A DNA stretch of 64,000 nucleotides. Source: Takashimella koratensis (lineage: Eukaryota > Basidiomycota > Tremellomycetes > Trichosporonales > Tetragoniomycetaceae). Position numbers and translations under genes: made by a program. The notes under the pieces are model-generated. The model made no database searches. It saw nothing but the letters and a program-made list of their open reading frames with translations, and was not told where the DNA came from. The stretch lies in assembly GCA_003116875.1 (NCBI GenBank), contig BCKT01000015.1, forward strand, positions 186,001-250,000, given 5' to 3'. This document shows, in pieces, positions 1-11,117 of this stretch; within the stretch, counting starts at the first letter, position 1, and each line of letters starts with the position of its first letter.

Positions 1-36
1 GTCGCAGATAGAGTAAGAAGGAGAGCGGACTCAGCG

Positions 37-1618
37 TCAGCAGTCGTTCCACGAGGTTGGAATAAAGGTGGATGATAGAACTCTTTCCACGTGGTTGTTA
101 GCAGAGAAGGACTCACTTGGCTTCGGCGATACGTTCACCGTCCAAAGTCTCCATCGTACCGCTCACTCGGGCTTTCCTACCGACGTGCTCGACGAGTTTC
201 GTCCTCACAACGACGAACTGTTCCGAGTCGCAGCAAGGGTCATTCGTTAGCGTTTTGGGTACTCTTAAAGCTGGTAAAATCGGATCACACCGCTTGACCA
301 CGGGTCAATCCGGAACTCGTAGCATTCATCCACCAAGCTCCTCCTGCTTTCTCCCCGTTGCCCTGCCCCATGTCCCGTCCCCCCTTTGCCCCTCCGCCTT
401 CCTCACCGCCTCAGACCGGGTCCAAGCTACAACTTACCTGATCAGCCATGCAAGGCGACTTGAAGTTGATCTCCAAATTCGCGGTGACGCCGATATTGTG
501 TTGCAGATTCAAGAGCGCGTTACGTGCCAGACTCTCATCGAAGACGGTCGAGATGAGACCACCGTGGACGATACCGTCGTGTCCGCAGAGCGCTCGGCCG
601 AGGTGGACGATGACTGAGGGCATATCGAGCGCAGCGAGGAAAGGGAGAAAGGGGAGAAAAGGAAATCGGCTACTTTAGCAATGAATGTACGCAAAAGCTG
701 AGAGCTGGAAAAGGAGCAGTTTGAGAAGGGGCGGGGACAGGGATAGTTTTGGACCCCGACTCACCAACAGACTCGGACTCGTCGTCCTTTGCGAAGACGA
801 GTGGGGGGATCGCGAGCTTGCCTGGCCCACGGAGGGAGCCGACAGTGAGCGAGTTGTGGGCCTTTTGGGGGTCGAATCGGGCATAAGGACCTGATGAATA
901 CGTCTTAACGTTAGCTCCATGTCACACTCGTCGTCCCATGCCCAGTCTTGCACCCCCATCTTCCCGATCCATGCCTCTGAATGAGCCCCCGCCCTTGCAT
1001 AGGCAGACATACGGACCCTCATCAACCACCGATCAACTTACGAGTCTCATACCACCCGCCTTCCTGCTCCTTTGCACGCATCTTAGCGACAAGGAACAAC
1101 CGCTGCAATTCGTTCTCGACCTGTTCGATGAGCGCTTTGCCCCGTGTTGACTGAGCGTCGGGTGGGGGCGGGGAGTAACGCGGGTGGAGGATGAGGACCG
1201 CCTGGGGAGGGTAGACGGCCCCGAGGAGATAGACCGCGGGAAAGGCGAGGACGAGGCCTGTGGGCGGGGTGGGCGGGTCGGGTAGCGTCGGCGTCGTGGT
1301 TGTGGGCGGTCAGAATGGGGTACATGGGGAACGGGGAAGAGAGGGGTCAATAAGTGGTTCACAGAGCGCAGGTAGGGATGGTTCAACGAGGGTATTTCAA
1401 GTAGATGTAGAGCGAGAAGGGGATGAGGAACAGGTGAGATAGTCAACGGGAAGGAGGGGAGACGACGACGTACCGAACCTCACGCCCCATCGTCGTACAG
1501 CCGAAGAGCCCGGCGCAGGTCCAGCAGAGGATGCGTACGATCGGGCGCCGCCTGAACTGGTCGATGACGCGGCCCGAAAGCCAGCTCGCAGGCCAGCGAA
1601 CGCGAGGCGGGGGGTCAT
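37..1618 (-). CDS. 4HBT/hotdog-fold thioesterase family protein, N-terminal targeting peptide and membrane anchor
   Basis: Six exons read on the minus strand: 1618-1474, 1257-1042, 890-765, 613-438, 217-117 and 82-37 (about 269 aa). Exon 1 is Arg/Ser/Ala-rich without acidic residues, like a mitochondrial presequence. Exon 2 starts with a hydrophobic anchor (GLVLAFPAVYLLGAVYPP) and continues into a helix. Exon 3 carries FDPQKAHNSLTVGSLRGPGK. Exon 4 has the hotdog signature GHDGIVHGG, with the catalytic-type acid a few residues on in TVFDE; this matches THEM4-like acyl-CoA thioesterases. Exon 5 gives the beta strands VVRTKLVEHVGRKARVSG. The likely role is hydrolysis of acyl-CoA thioesters at a mitochondrial membrane; family and location are inferred. 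The last exon is the weakest part: two acceptors are possible near 82, and the chosen one gives a short tail ending in TGA at 39-37, while the other would run off the window. Confidence 0.75.
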
Positions 1619-2441
1619 GCGCGCGTGTAAGAGAGGCAAGGCCAGGGGGATGGGGGATGGACGAAGAGGACGAGTGGATGGATCGGTGGTGAGAGAGGTT
1701 TGAGAGGTGAGCGAGAAGAGGAAAGAGAAAGAGACGGACGGAGGGAGAATCGACCGAAGAAATCCGGGGGGAAACAGAACTCAGAACTCAGGGCGGCCCG
1801 GTTAACGCCACGTTGCCTTCCGAGTGAGTGGGGCCTCAGTCGTAGCTCAAGTCTCGGTCGAAACCTTCCGAGTCGCCGCGAGGGTGTGCATAAGAGGTAG
1901 AGAGGGTGGAGAAGGACACCGCGACTAAGAGCCGTAGGGGCGGGAACAAAGGTGAACGAGCGGCATTCACAACAATAGGTGTAAAGACAGAGAGACTAGA
2001 ACGAGAATACAGGGTGGGGAGGTAAAGAGACTATCGTCGAAACGGTTCAGAGTAGCGGGGAGATGAGATGGGAAGAGTTAGCTTCGTTGGAGCTGAAAAA
2101 AGGATAGCAAAGCTAGAGAAGCCAATAGGCAAGGACAACTATAACGTCGAGAACGGTATTGTAGAAATAAATGGTTAAGGGCTACGATGTGTTTTGGATG
2201 GAGATCGAGATCAGCTCAAATGAGAACGAGATAAATAGAGGACATTGTTCTGGTTTGGCAGTCGGGGTTTGTAGAAGAGGTCAAATAAAGTGTCCATGTT
2301 TCCAGATCGCCAGCCGATTGTACACGATCCCGTTTATGATCGACTGGGTTGATTCGGTTTTAGGTTGTTGCTGTTTCTTTTTTTTGTGTTTCTGCTTCTT
2401 TCGAATGCCTTGATCGTTTTGTCCGCTGCAGGAGTTGACGC
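1619..2441. other. intergenic stretch between two minus-strand genes
   Basis: Holds the promoter and 5' leader of the thioesterase gene and the 3' end of the Ser-rich gene. The plus strand is purine-rich (many GAGAGG/GAAGAG runs), so the leader of the minus-strand gene is pyrimidine-rich, as is common in fungal promoters. I see no convincing coding or RNA gene. Confidence 0.6.
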
Positions 2442-4952
2442 TCAGAGACTCGGTCGGCGCTCGTTCGTCCCCTTCTTCTCAAGCTTGAGGGCCTTGGAGA
2501 AACGCTTGAACATGCCTCCTCCGCTTCCCGACTTTTTCTTCTGCGCAGCGAGGGCGATGACGTTCGCGCTGGTCGTGACCACGGGGGCTGCGTGAGTCGA
2601 CGCCGACGAAGTTGAGACTGTCTCAACGCTACCTTCGCCATCTGCATCCCCGTCGCTACGGGTACATGAGATCCGTTGCGACTCGTCTGAGACATTATCC
2701 TCCTCTACGTCCTCTTCCTCCTGAATCATCGACTCGACACGACCACTAGCAAAGGGGAGCTCGTGCTTGGACGGAACCTCGGGCGCAGCGGCTGCTGCCT
2801 CCTCGGTGATCGTGTCGACGACCGAGAAGGGCACAGATGAGGACGAGGTGTAGCTCGCGATCGACTGACTCGACGCCGTCGAGCTCAATGACGAGTTGGA
2901 CGGTGTTCGGCGCATGAATGCCGGGCGGGGAGGCGCGAGCGAGAGCTCAAGGCTGTCCTCGTCAAGATGGACCTCGGCCTTGCTCGTCTCAGCCAACGAG
3001 GCGAGTCGGTCCGCGCCCCGAGATCGAAGAGAGCGCGGGACCAGCTTGCTTGACTGCTTGACGTTGGGCACCGAGGACGAGGCGATGGACGAGAGCGAAG
3101 TTGCCGAGGGAGAGCGCGACAGGCTAAGGGACGACGGTGCGAGGCTCGACGAGTTGGACGCAGACTTGGTCAGGGACGAAAGCGAGGTCTGGCTCAATCT
3201 CGACTTGAGTGACGGTGGAGCCGCCGGCTTGGGCGCAGAGACAGGCATGACGATGCCGGTCTTTTTCATCGCCGAGCGGGAAAACTTGGGCGCGGCTTTG
3301 CCCGCGGGAAGCTGAAGCTCGGGTGGGATCTCGTCGGTGGCAGCAGGGTTAAAGTCGGTTGGCGCTGTGCTGAGTCGCTTCCACGGTGCCGAGGCGGAGG
3401 AGACGGAGGAGAGCGATGAGGATGACGCGGAAGAAAGCGAGGGGGGCGCCGACTGTTTCCTAGCCGGAGCAGGGGCGTGGCTGTCTGCCCAGAGGCCCGA
3501 GGTCGTCGACGCGAGGGATGAGGACGACGAAGGTGATCGGAAAAACGATTTGCGTCGCTCCCATGTCGAGGGCGGTGCTGTGGGCTTGTCTGATGCAGAA
3601 GCCGGTGGCGAGTTGGGAGGTGACAAGACCCCGAGTCCAGTAAAGTCTCGGTGAGTCGTCGATGCCCAGGGTCCAGACTCGGACGCGGCTCGGGACTTGA
3701 GCGGCCGTTGTCGGTCCATCATCGATTCCGGCGACTGAGGAGGTGTGATTAATCCACCCAAGCCGAGGAAGCTGTTTGGTCGTCCCTTGCCAGTTTGCGC
3801 CGAGCTCGATCCTGCCAACAGGCTCGCGAGCGCTTGGGCTTGTGGTTGCAGCGCCGTCGGTGGCAGGTGGGATTGCGACAAGGATGACCGTCGAGACGCA
3901 GGTGGCCGTGAGGACTCTCGCTTTTTGCCATCGTCCTCGGCATCGTCCACCTCTTGGCGTAAAGGCGAAGAGATGCGAACCATGCTGTTTCGGTATGACG
4001 AAGAGTGGGGTCGCAGAGGAGGTCGAGTGGGTGCTGTTGCGACCATGCCAAACTCGCTGGCTCCCGGGGCTGCAGCGCCGACACCCATGCCCATGCCCAT
4101 TCCGACAGACGTCACGGGCGGTGCAATCTTGGACATGGTTGACGACGACGCTGCGATCCCCGGAGCAACGGTGGACGGAAAGTCGAGGTCAGTGGCGAGG
4201 AGTCGGGTGTGGTAGGATTTCGATCGGCTGGACGGGAGCAACGACGATGCGCCAAACTCGAGCGCCAAGTATTCTCTGAGTGGTTGAGGTGACGACGGCT
4301 GTGAAGAAGGCACCCGAGTGACAACCCCAAGGGTAATATAGGGATTCCCGTCAGCGACGACGTTTTATCGTAAGAGGCAGAGGGAAAGCGGGAGTGCGAA
4401 GTTCCCAATTCCCACGAGCGGAGTTGGGACGACCCCAGTCCGAAAGGTAAAAACAAAAACAAAAACAAAACAAAAAACACTACTCACAGGCAGAGAGTGT
4501 CGGCCGGCGCCGTCCCAGCCTCTCACGAAGGCCTCAGCTGCGAGCTTGGTCGAGAAAGTCTTGCACAAAGGGTCGGCAAATTCCTGCAGCGCGGGAAAGA
4601 GGAGGAGAGTCAGCGCTAATGCCCCACGTCACAGTGCCACGACAGCGGTTGCCACCTTGGCGACGGGAACTTTGAAATTTGAACTCACCAAGACCTGTCG
4701 CTCGGCCTCTCGCCAGTCGGTGTAGACACCTGGAAACCTGCCCCGTCTGACGGCGAAGAAGAGGTGCCGTTGTGGGCCAGGTGTCGACGGCCCCGCAACG
4801 CACTGGGCGACGAGGAAAGGCAGTCGAGAGTAGCGGACTGGCGGGGGTGTGGAAGTGGCGGTGGATGAAGAAGGCGACGATGAGGATGCGGAGTAGGATG
4901 ATAGGGAGGAGGGGAATGGCGAGATAGGGTCAAGGGTTGCTACAGCTGCCAT
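2442..4952 (-). CDS. RNase H1 N-terminal (hybrid-binding) domain protein with long Ser-rich tail, no nuclease domain
   Basis: Three exons: 4952-4689, 4583-4488 and 4298-2442 (738 aa); all joins are phase 0. Residues about 58-115, split over exons 1 and 2, form an RNase H1 N-terminal/viroplasmin-like domain: FFAVRRGRFPGVYTDW, then EAERQV, then a second half with KTFSTKLAAEAFVRGW. In RNase H1 this small fold binds RNA-DNA hybrids or dsRNA. The remaining ~600 residues are low-complexity Ser/Pro/Ala with no DEDD catalytic residues of RNase H. A short basic amphipathic end (MFKRFSKALKLEKK) may bind membrane or nucleic acid. The start is the first ATG in frame before the domain. Function is unknown; a role on RNA-DNA hybrids is only suggested by the domain. 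The large third exon alone would hide the domain. Confidence 0.8.
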
Positions 4953-7900
4953 GGTGTGTACTGAATTGGAATTGTCCTTGGCTGTACGATAAGGGATGGT
5001 TTGCCGAGTGACTTGATGGCCCGGATCACTGTTCGAAACAACAGGGGCGCCGGCGGGTGAGACGATGATAGCACGTTCAAAGGCGTCCTTGGGCGGCGTG
5101 CGATGGGAGGTGAGGGAGAGATGGGACTAGGGGCAGGGGGATCCTCGTTCCGCTAGTATGGGAGGAGCGGCAATCCGCAATCCGCAATCCGCTGGCCACT
5201 GTTATCGCGGTTGCGTCGGGTGGCGAGGGGCGGGAAGAAAAGGTGTGAAGATGAGGGTCGGGTAGGGAGTGTCTTGTATAAATACTGGTCGATTTCTCGA
5301 GGATGTGAAGAATTCAACAACCACCCCTGATGAGTTGCAGTTGATCAATGCTGCGCGGTGTCGGCCTCCTAGCGTTTGACTTGGTCTTCTGCTCCTCCTT
5401 TATACCCAAATGGACGACGAGGGCTGATTGATGGTCCGTGTACCCCCAAACGACAATTCAGGATTCGAGTGGCCTAGACCTAGCGGTAGTCTTTCCCACA
5501 GCCGCACACGAGGTTCTCACAGTTGAAACGGTGATATGCTCGGGTTCGACGGTCGCAATGGTGATGGCGGGGGTTAACGACTAGAGTATGAGAGTGCAAG
5601 GGAGAGGGAGGGACGATCAACACACTGCTGGGTGAGGTTGGGGAGGGACGTCGCAAAGGTCGGACGAGCGAGTTTTATGAGGGTTGAGGGTCGGTGGGTC
5701 GGGGTCAGATCGCTAGAAAAAATAAAACAAAAACACCTCTAGGGGTTCACGTTTTAAGGATGAAAACGAGTGGTACGTGCACGATAGCGAGCGACAGGGG
5801 TAGGGGAGATGGGTCCAGAACGAGTGAGGACAACGACGAGATTCGCGGATAAGAGAAAAATTAATAGCGAGAGGTGGATCGCGCGTCGTAGGAGTCTGGA
5901 ACCGAACAGATCGTTGCGAAGGGGGTGATGTGATGCGCTCCGAAGTGTGATGGTGCAGATTCTCTGTCGTGCAGGTAGGCCGGGAGGAGAAACAGGAGGG
6001 AGACGGAAGAAGGCAAGGGTGTCGGCAGGCCGGTGCTGTAAAGGTGTATGTAAGAGTAGGTTGGTGCCGATCTATCACAAAAACAATCAAAGCGGCGACG
6101 AGCAAATGGACGACGTAAGGGGATGTCGAATTAGGTTTCCATGGCGAGGCCGGGGTGGAGAAGGGGGAGAGAGGAGGTGGTCGTTGCGAAGGAACGAGGT
6201 AGCGAGGTAGTGAGGTACGGTATGTAGCCTGTCGTCGCAATCGCTACTTGGCCCGGAAGGATGGGAGGAGGGAGAGGAGGTTGCGTCCGGGTCGGCTAGC
6301 GGGGGCACGGGGAGGCGTAGAGCAGAGGTGGTGGTGGGGGGTGGGAGTGGGAGAGAGGAAGGGAGGGAGGGAATATGGGTAACGTGGGATAGGCTAGTGT
6401 GATCAAGCGACTGTGCCGTAGGTGAGAAGGCCAAGGTGGCAAGCGAGCAGAAGGGGGCGGGGGAGGCAGGCAGGTGAGGGCGAGAGTAAGGGCGGAGCAA
6501 GGGCAGAGCAAGGGCAAGGGCGTAGGTGGGTCCGGTTGGGACTGGAGTCGGGAAGACTTGGAACTGACTGAGCGAATAGAGGTACGGGGGTGGGTGCCGA
6601 GAAGCCAGGGGACCGGGAAACCAAGGGCCAACTCCTATCAGCTCGGTATACGGCAGGGGGCAGGGGGCAGGAAGCAGCAAGCAGGAAGCAGCAAGCAAAG
6701 AGTCTCCTAGTTCGGAACCGGGACTCACATTTGACGTGTTGTGCACGCACAGGTCGGCTGAATGATTCGTCGATTCTTTTGTGTCGTCTTGGTCCCGCTT
6801 GATGCGGAGAGATGATCGTCTGAGCGCTATTCTAGGCCCAAGTGGGGCAAGGGAGCTAGGGATGAGGGGTGGTGACGGAGCGCAGGGGAGGGGAGGGGAG
6901 GGAGGAGCGGACAGGCTGAGCGGGGGGTGCGAGGAGGAGAGGAGAGTGGTGGTCAGCAGCGTAGCATGCCGTCGATCAATCCAGTGCCAACCGTGTCAGT
7001 CAGCTCTTGTCCCAGTTCCCATCTCTCATGTCCCAAAGCACTCCTTGGTCCGAATTGTATCCCGCACCCAATCCAATCTAATCCAATCCAATCTAACCCC
7101 TTGCCCTCGGCTCTCACCTCATGCCTTCGCACCCTCTCTACCTCTACAGTAAAACCATCAGTGTCCATGCATAGAAAAGAGGCAGTGTACACGCCCCCCT
7201 AAATTTGGTCCATTTTTTTCTATTTTTTTCTATTTTCCCTTCGTTGCATGACCCATCCCACAGGCAAGCGGTGCCTCTTTCTCCTCCTTCTCTTGGTTTG
7301 GCTTATTTGGTTCCCCTGCGATACCCGCCCCATGGCTATCGACCCAGGGCGTACACCCAGGGGGGACACCCAGGGGGGTGCAAAGGCTCGGGCACCAAAA
7401 TCATGTCTCTTGTCTCGGAAATCTGTGCCCTGAGACCCCCGTCTGCCCTCTCCCGTGCCGCCGAAGCGAGGCTGACAATGGACTACGGCTTCTTCCCCAG
7501 GACCCAGCAACGCAGCCCCATCGGCCCCCCCCCGTCCCTGATTTCTCATCTGCCGCAAGGACCCCCCCGCTCGCTGTAGGCTCGTCCTCCTTGTGCACGG
7601 CGCGAACGCCGTCGGGACCTGGCAGACTGGGTGCTAAAACGGCCGAGCGGGCAGGAGGAGAACAAATTCGAGGGACCCGATCAAGGGAACCGAGCCGTGG
7701 CGCGGACCAACCTTTTCTTTTTAATTTCCCTCCTGGCTCTCTCCGTTCACCTCCGTTTACCTCCTTCCTCTCCTCACATGCCGATGCCTCCGGCCTTCAT
7801 CTCCGTTCGCTGCCGTTAGGGGGTCAATAACCCCCCACGCACTATCTGATACAATTCAGACCGGACTCCCAAAATCCTTTCTCCCCCCAGGGTGGGCGGC

Positions 7901-9320
7901 CCCCGTTCCTCGCCCGGGTCGACACGGGCGGGTCGGACCCAGGACGCACAGCAAGTGCGAGACATGCCGCTACCCAAACGGCGACGCAGCCGGGGGGAAA
8001 GGGTTCAACTTGCGTTGGTCCAGGACCCACCCAAGACCATGCATTTCGTATGTAGATTAAACGCCTCCTCCGAAGCACTCCACACTTGATTTTTTGTGCC
8101 CAGCACAATCGTTATGCACCTGGCTGCCCGAATAACTTGAACCCCAAAGCGAGAGGGAGACTCCTCGCTTCCCGGAGGGTACGTCATCAACCTCTGCAGA
8201 TCTTTCCTGTTCCTCCGCGAGTCAGCCGAGTCCAACCATCAGACCTCGGCGTTGGCTTGGTTCGCATCTTACCACGTACCCAAGCCCCCCAAGCCTTTCC
8301 GTGAGGCGCGTCATCCCACGCTCCCCAGCTACAGCTGCCCCGGGAAACAAAATGTGACCAGTGTGCCAATCCATGAGATCTGACCGGCCCTCATCGCTGG
8401 CCACCTCTGCGTACATTGGGTAGCCCTGGTTTTCCACCGGATGTAATCGAGGAACAAGAACCTGGACCCCTGGTGACCCTCAAACCATCCGATTCCCACC
8501 CGCGACAATAACGAGATGAGTCTCATGGCTCCGGCTGAAGGGCACCAGCGCTAAAGCAGCGGCAACTTTGCACACTCGTCCCGTGACCTCGCCAATCTTG
8601 CGTAAACCCGCCCGCAAGTCAGCTCGGTAGGTTGGGACGTAAGCAAACACGGCGTACATTCTGTTGTCTCGACCGTGCGACGCTATCCGGTTTTTCTTGG
8701 GTACAAACCGATTCCGTCAAGAGTCGGTAACCCGTTGCGTACGTCTTACGTTCAACCCGAACAAAGCTGCAACCTCTCAAATCCTTTTCCTATCTATGCG
8801 GACCGGTGCATACGAAAACAGTGCATGCAATTTGAGGCTTCAATTGAATCCCTCCACACGCATTCGCCCATCCGCTTAATTTTTTCTTTTTGGGGCGTAT
8901 TCCTAACCCGACCTTACGCCCATGCCACTAAACTCATTCAATTCCAAGCCTACACGCCCAGACTCACTACTTCATACGCCAAGCAATTCCAACGCTGCAT
9001 GTCTTGTCTCTCCCTCAAGTGTCATATGACCGAGTCGAGTAGCGCTCAAGAATCGCTCAACGAGGCAAGGTCGCAAAAGTCGAATGCACGAGACCATGTG
9101 GAGCACTGGGATACCAAGTGAAGCCTGAGGGTGCCGGCACATTTCATGAAGAGGATCAAACCCTTTGCATTTCGGCCTTCTCGGTCTCCCCATCCGTCAT
9201 CGACAAAGAAATTCTCCACTCCCCAGTTCCCGCTGGAACTGCAACTGCAACCTTTCCTGGTTCCATGTTTCGGTCTTAAGGGTAAACAACCGCCGTTGAT
9301 GAGATTCCATACGTAACACG
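4953..9320. other. 4.4-kb gene-poor region with pyrimidine strand switch
   Basis: No ORF here looks like a folded protein and I find no splice-linked exon chain. From about 5.0 to 7.0 kb the minus strand is pyrimidine-rich (the ORFs there are Pro/Ser/Leu low complexity). From about 7.1 to 8.6 kb the plus strand is pyrimidine-rich. This fits long leaders of a minus-strand gene (4952) and of a plus-strand gene beyond 9 kb. TATAAATA at about 5277 could be a TATA box. There is no tRNA, rRNA or transposon signature that I can recognise. Confidence 0.5.
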
Positions 9321-10005
9321 ATGACTACTAACGACATGTCGATGGGCTTTTCGGCGACCACCGACGTCACGACGGTTCCCGCTCAACGTCAACGACGACG
9401 TGACCCTGGTCGACAAGGTCGGTGTCGACGTCGCTTTGAGATCTAGACTACTGACTGCCCTGGGTTAACGCCCACGCTGACCGTTGCCGCAGTGCCCGTC
9501 GGGAAGAGACCACACGTGTCCCTAACACCTTGCGTCCCAAAATAACGACACCAACCTGCGCTCGCAGCTTCGCAACGGGGTTCACATCGCAATTTCTCAG
9601 TCACCCAATTGATAGACCCATGAACAATGTTTGGCTTGAGACACCAGTCCGACTAAAACTGCACAGCTCACGCAGCTTGAGCTAACTATAACCTCGGTTC
9701 TGCTCATCCTACTTGCACAGGTGTGATCGAAGCGGGATACGAACCGCAGCCCCAGTCGCAGTCGCGCTGGTTCGGGCGGGTCCGCAAAGCACGTCCGCCA
9801 GAGATGAACCGCAAACAAAAGTCCAAATCGCAGGCCGCAGAAACGGCTAGGTACACGCGACCAAACTCAGACTCGAGGCACCAAACTTGAAACACCAAGA
9901 CCAAGACGGAAGTAGGACGACTGTTTCCCTTGCAGGAACGTGGTGACGGCTCATTTTGCTGCGATCGCCCTCGCTCGCCGGTTTCCGTGGATGTTCCGTG
10001 AATAA
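9321..10005 (+). CDS. tentative small spliced gene, about 98 aa, basic protein
   Basis: A possible three-exon model: 9321-9417, 9721-9850 and 9936-10005. Phases fit (1, then 2, then stop TAA at 10003) and the last two acceptors (TGCACAG, TTGCAG) are good. The 9850/9936 intron donor is GTACAC and the first donor is GTCGGT, both weak. The product is rich in Arg, Lys and Gln (VRKARPP, MNRKQKSKSQ) and ends in an amphipathic stretch (HFAAIALARRFPWMF). I do not recognise it. The exon pair around 9.72-10.0 kb is the stronger part; the first exon could be wrong, since the 303-nt intron is long for this genome. Confidence 0.3.
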
Positions 10006-11117
10006 CCGTCGTTGTTGTCGTTCGTCATATAGTATCGAAGGGGAGGTGAGAGTTGCGCTCATCATTGCGGTCTCGACGGTTGTGACAACAACCATCTTTG
10101 TCAATCCATCGCCGTAATGGTCTCGCGACAAACTCGATTAATCATTCGTTCTCCATGGTACATCGAGCCTAAGCAAGCTCTCGCTTTCGTACCTTTGAAG
10201 CACTGCAACGCCGATCGATGGTTTATGTCTACCAACCTCCGCAGAGTCTAGCTACGTTCATCGTCGATACCACGCAACATTTATTTCTTGCTGAATGTGA
10301 CATCTTCTGGGGATTGCTGTCTCGGTAGGGACAGCTTTGACATGCAAACTTCGTTCTCAATCGACAACTTTGCGAATGTTGATTTGCGCCTAGAAACACT
10401 TCTTATAAAATGCTGTCTCCTCGACGGATATGACCCCTCATTCTCTTACGACATACGCTAAGAAAACGTTGTGCCTTCAATTGCGACCGGACAACCACGA
10501 CGGGTGATTGAGGGAGTCCGTGAAACGAGCTTTCATGGGCGATGGATAAGATACAAGAAAGTTTGAAGCGACAACTCTGGGCATTGAAGCGGTTACTTGA
10601 CCGCGCGCGAGGAGGATGGCGGCGCTAGTTCGGGAAAGCAACACGACGTCGTGGTCGGCCGCGTGAAAGTTCCACAGATATTCCACATCCGTTTGTGTAA
10701 CAAACCGGGTATGGGAAACAATATCCTGTCCACCGCGTGAACATAAGAGACGGAATTCATGGTTCAGAGCGAAAGCTGCAAACAAAGGCTTAGTTCCTGA
10801 TTTTTCTGCAGTCCCGGACAGCTTCATTGACATCATGCATTAAAGACGACGCAGAAAAAAAAAATGTTGGGCAGGAGACAGATTTCGACAAACGTTTTCC
10901 CGAAGTTTGAGTTTTTCTTCATCCCTAGGTAGACATGTCTTTTTCTTCGTTTGGCGCGACGCGGAGAGACAGGGATGGAGGTGGTGATGAGGAGAAGGAA
11001 GGAGGTTTGTCGCGCCGGTGAGGTGAGATTTTTAAATTTCTGTTCGGGTGAGAGAGAGAGGGATGGAAAGGTGGTGAGGTTCAGATAATGGACTAGACTT
11101 AGAGCGCGCCGCTGGAT
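10006..11117. other. intergenic region; one unassigned minus-strand ORF
   Basis: Contains the 3' end of IDH1 and an ATG-started minus-strand ORF (10836-10477, 119 aa) that I do not recognise and would not call without support. The rest is AT-richer than its surroundings (A-run near 10856-10863) and shows no coding signal. Confidence 0.4.

Noticed and set aside
4488..4952. A captured plant pararetrovirus gene, because of the viroplasmin-like domain.
   Set aside because: The same small domain is the N-terminus of cellular RNase H1 and is common in fungi; no other viral gene, repeat or integration scar is nearby.
5713..6746. Long minus-strand ORFs (175-219 aa) rich in Pro, Ser and Leu.
   Set aside because: Composition follows from a pyrimidine-rich strand; overlapping frames are equally open and Pro-rich, with no domain or splice pattern.
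8675..9121. Plus-strand ORF of 148 aa.
   Set aside because: Mixed composition typical of random translation, no homology I recognise, and it does not join in frame to the 9.3-10.0 kb exons.
10477..10836. ATG-started minus-strand ORF of 119 aa.
   Set aside because: No recognisable domain or promoter context and alone in a gene-poor stretch; kept as a note only.
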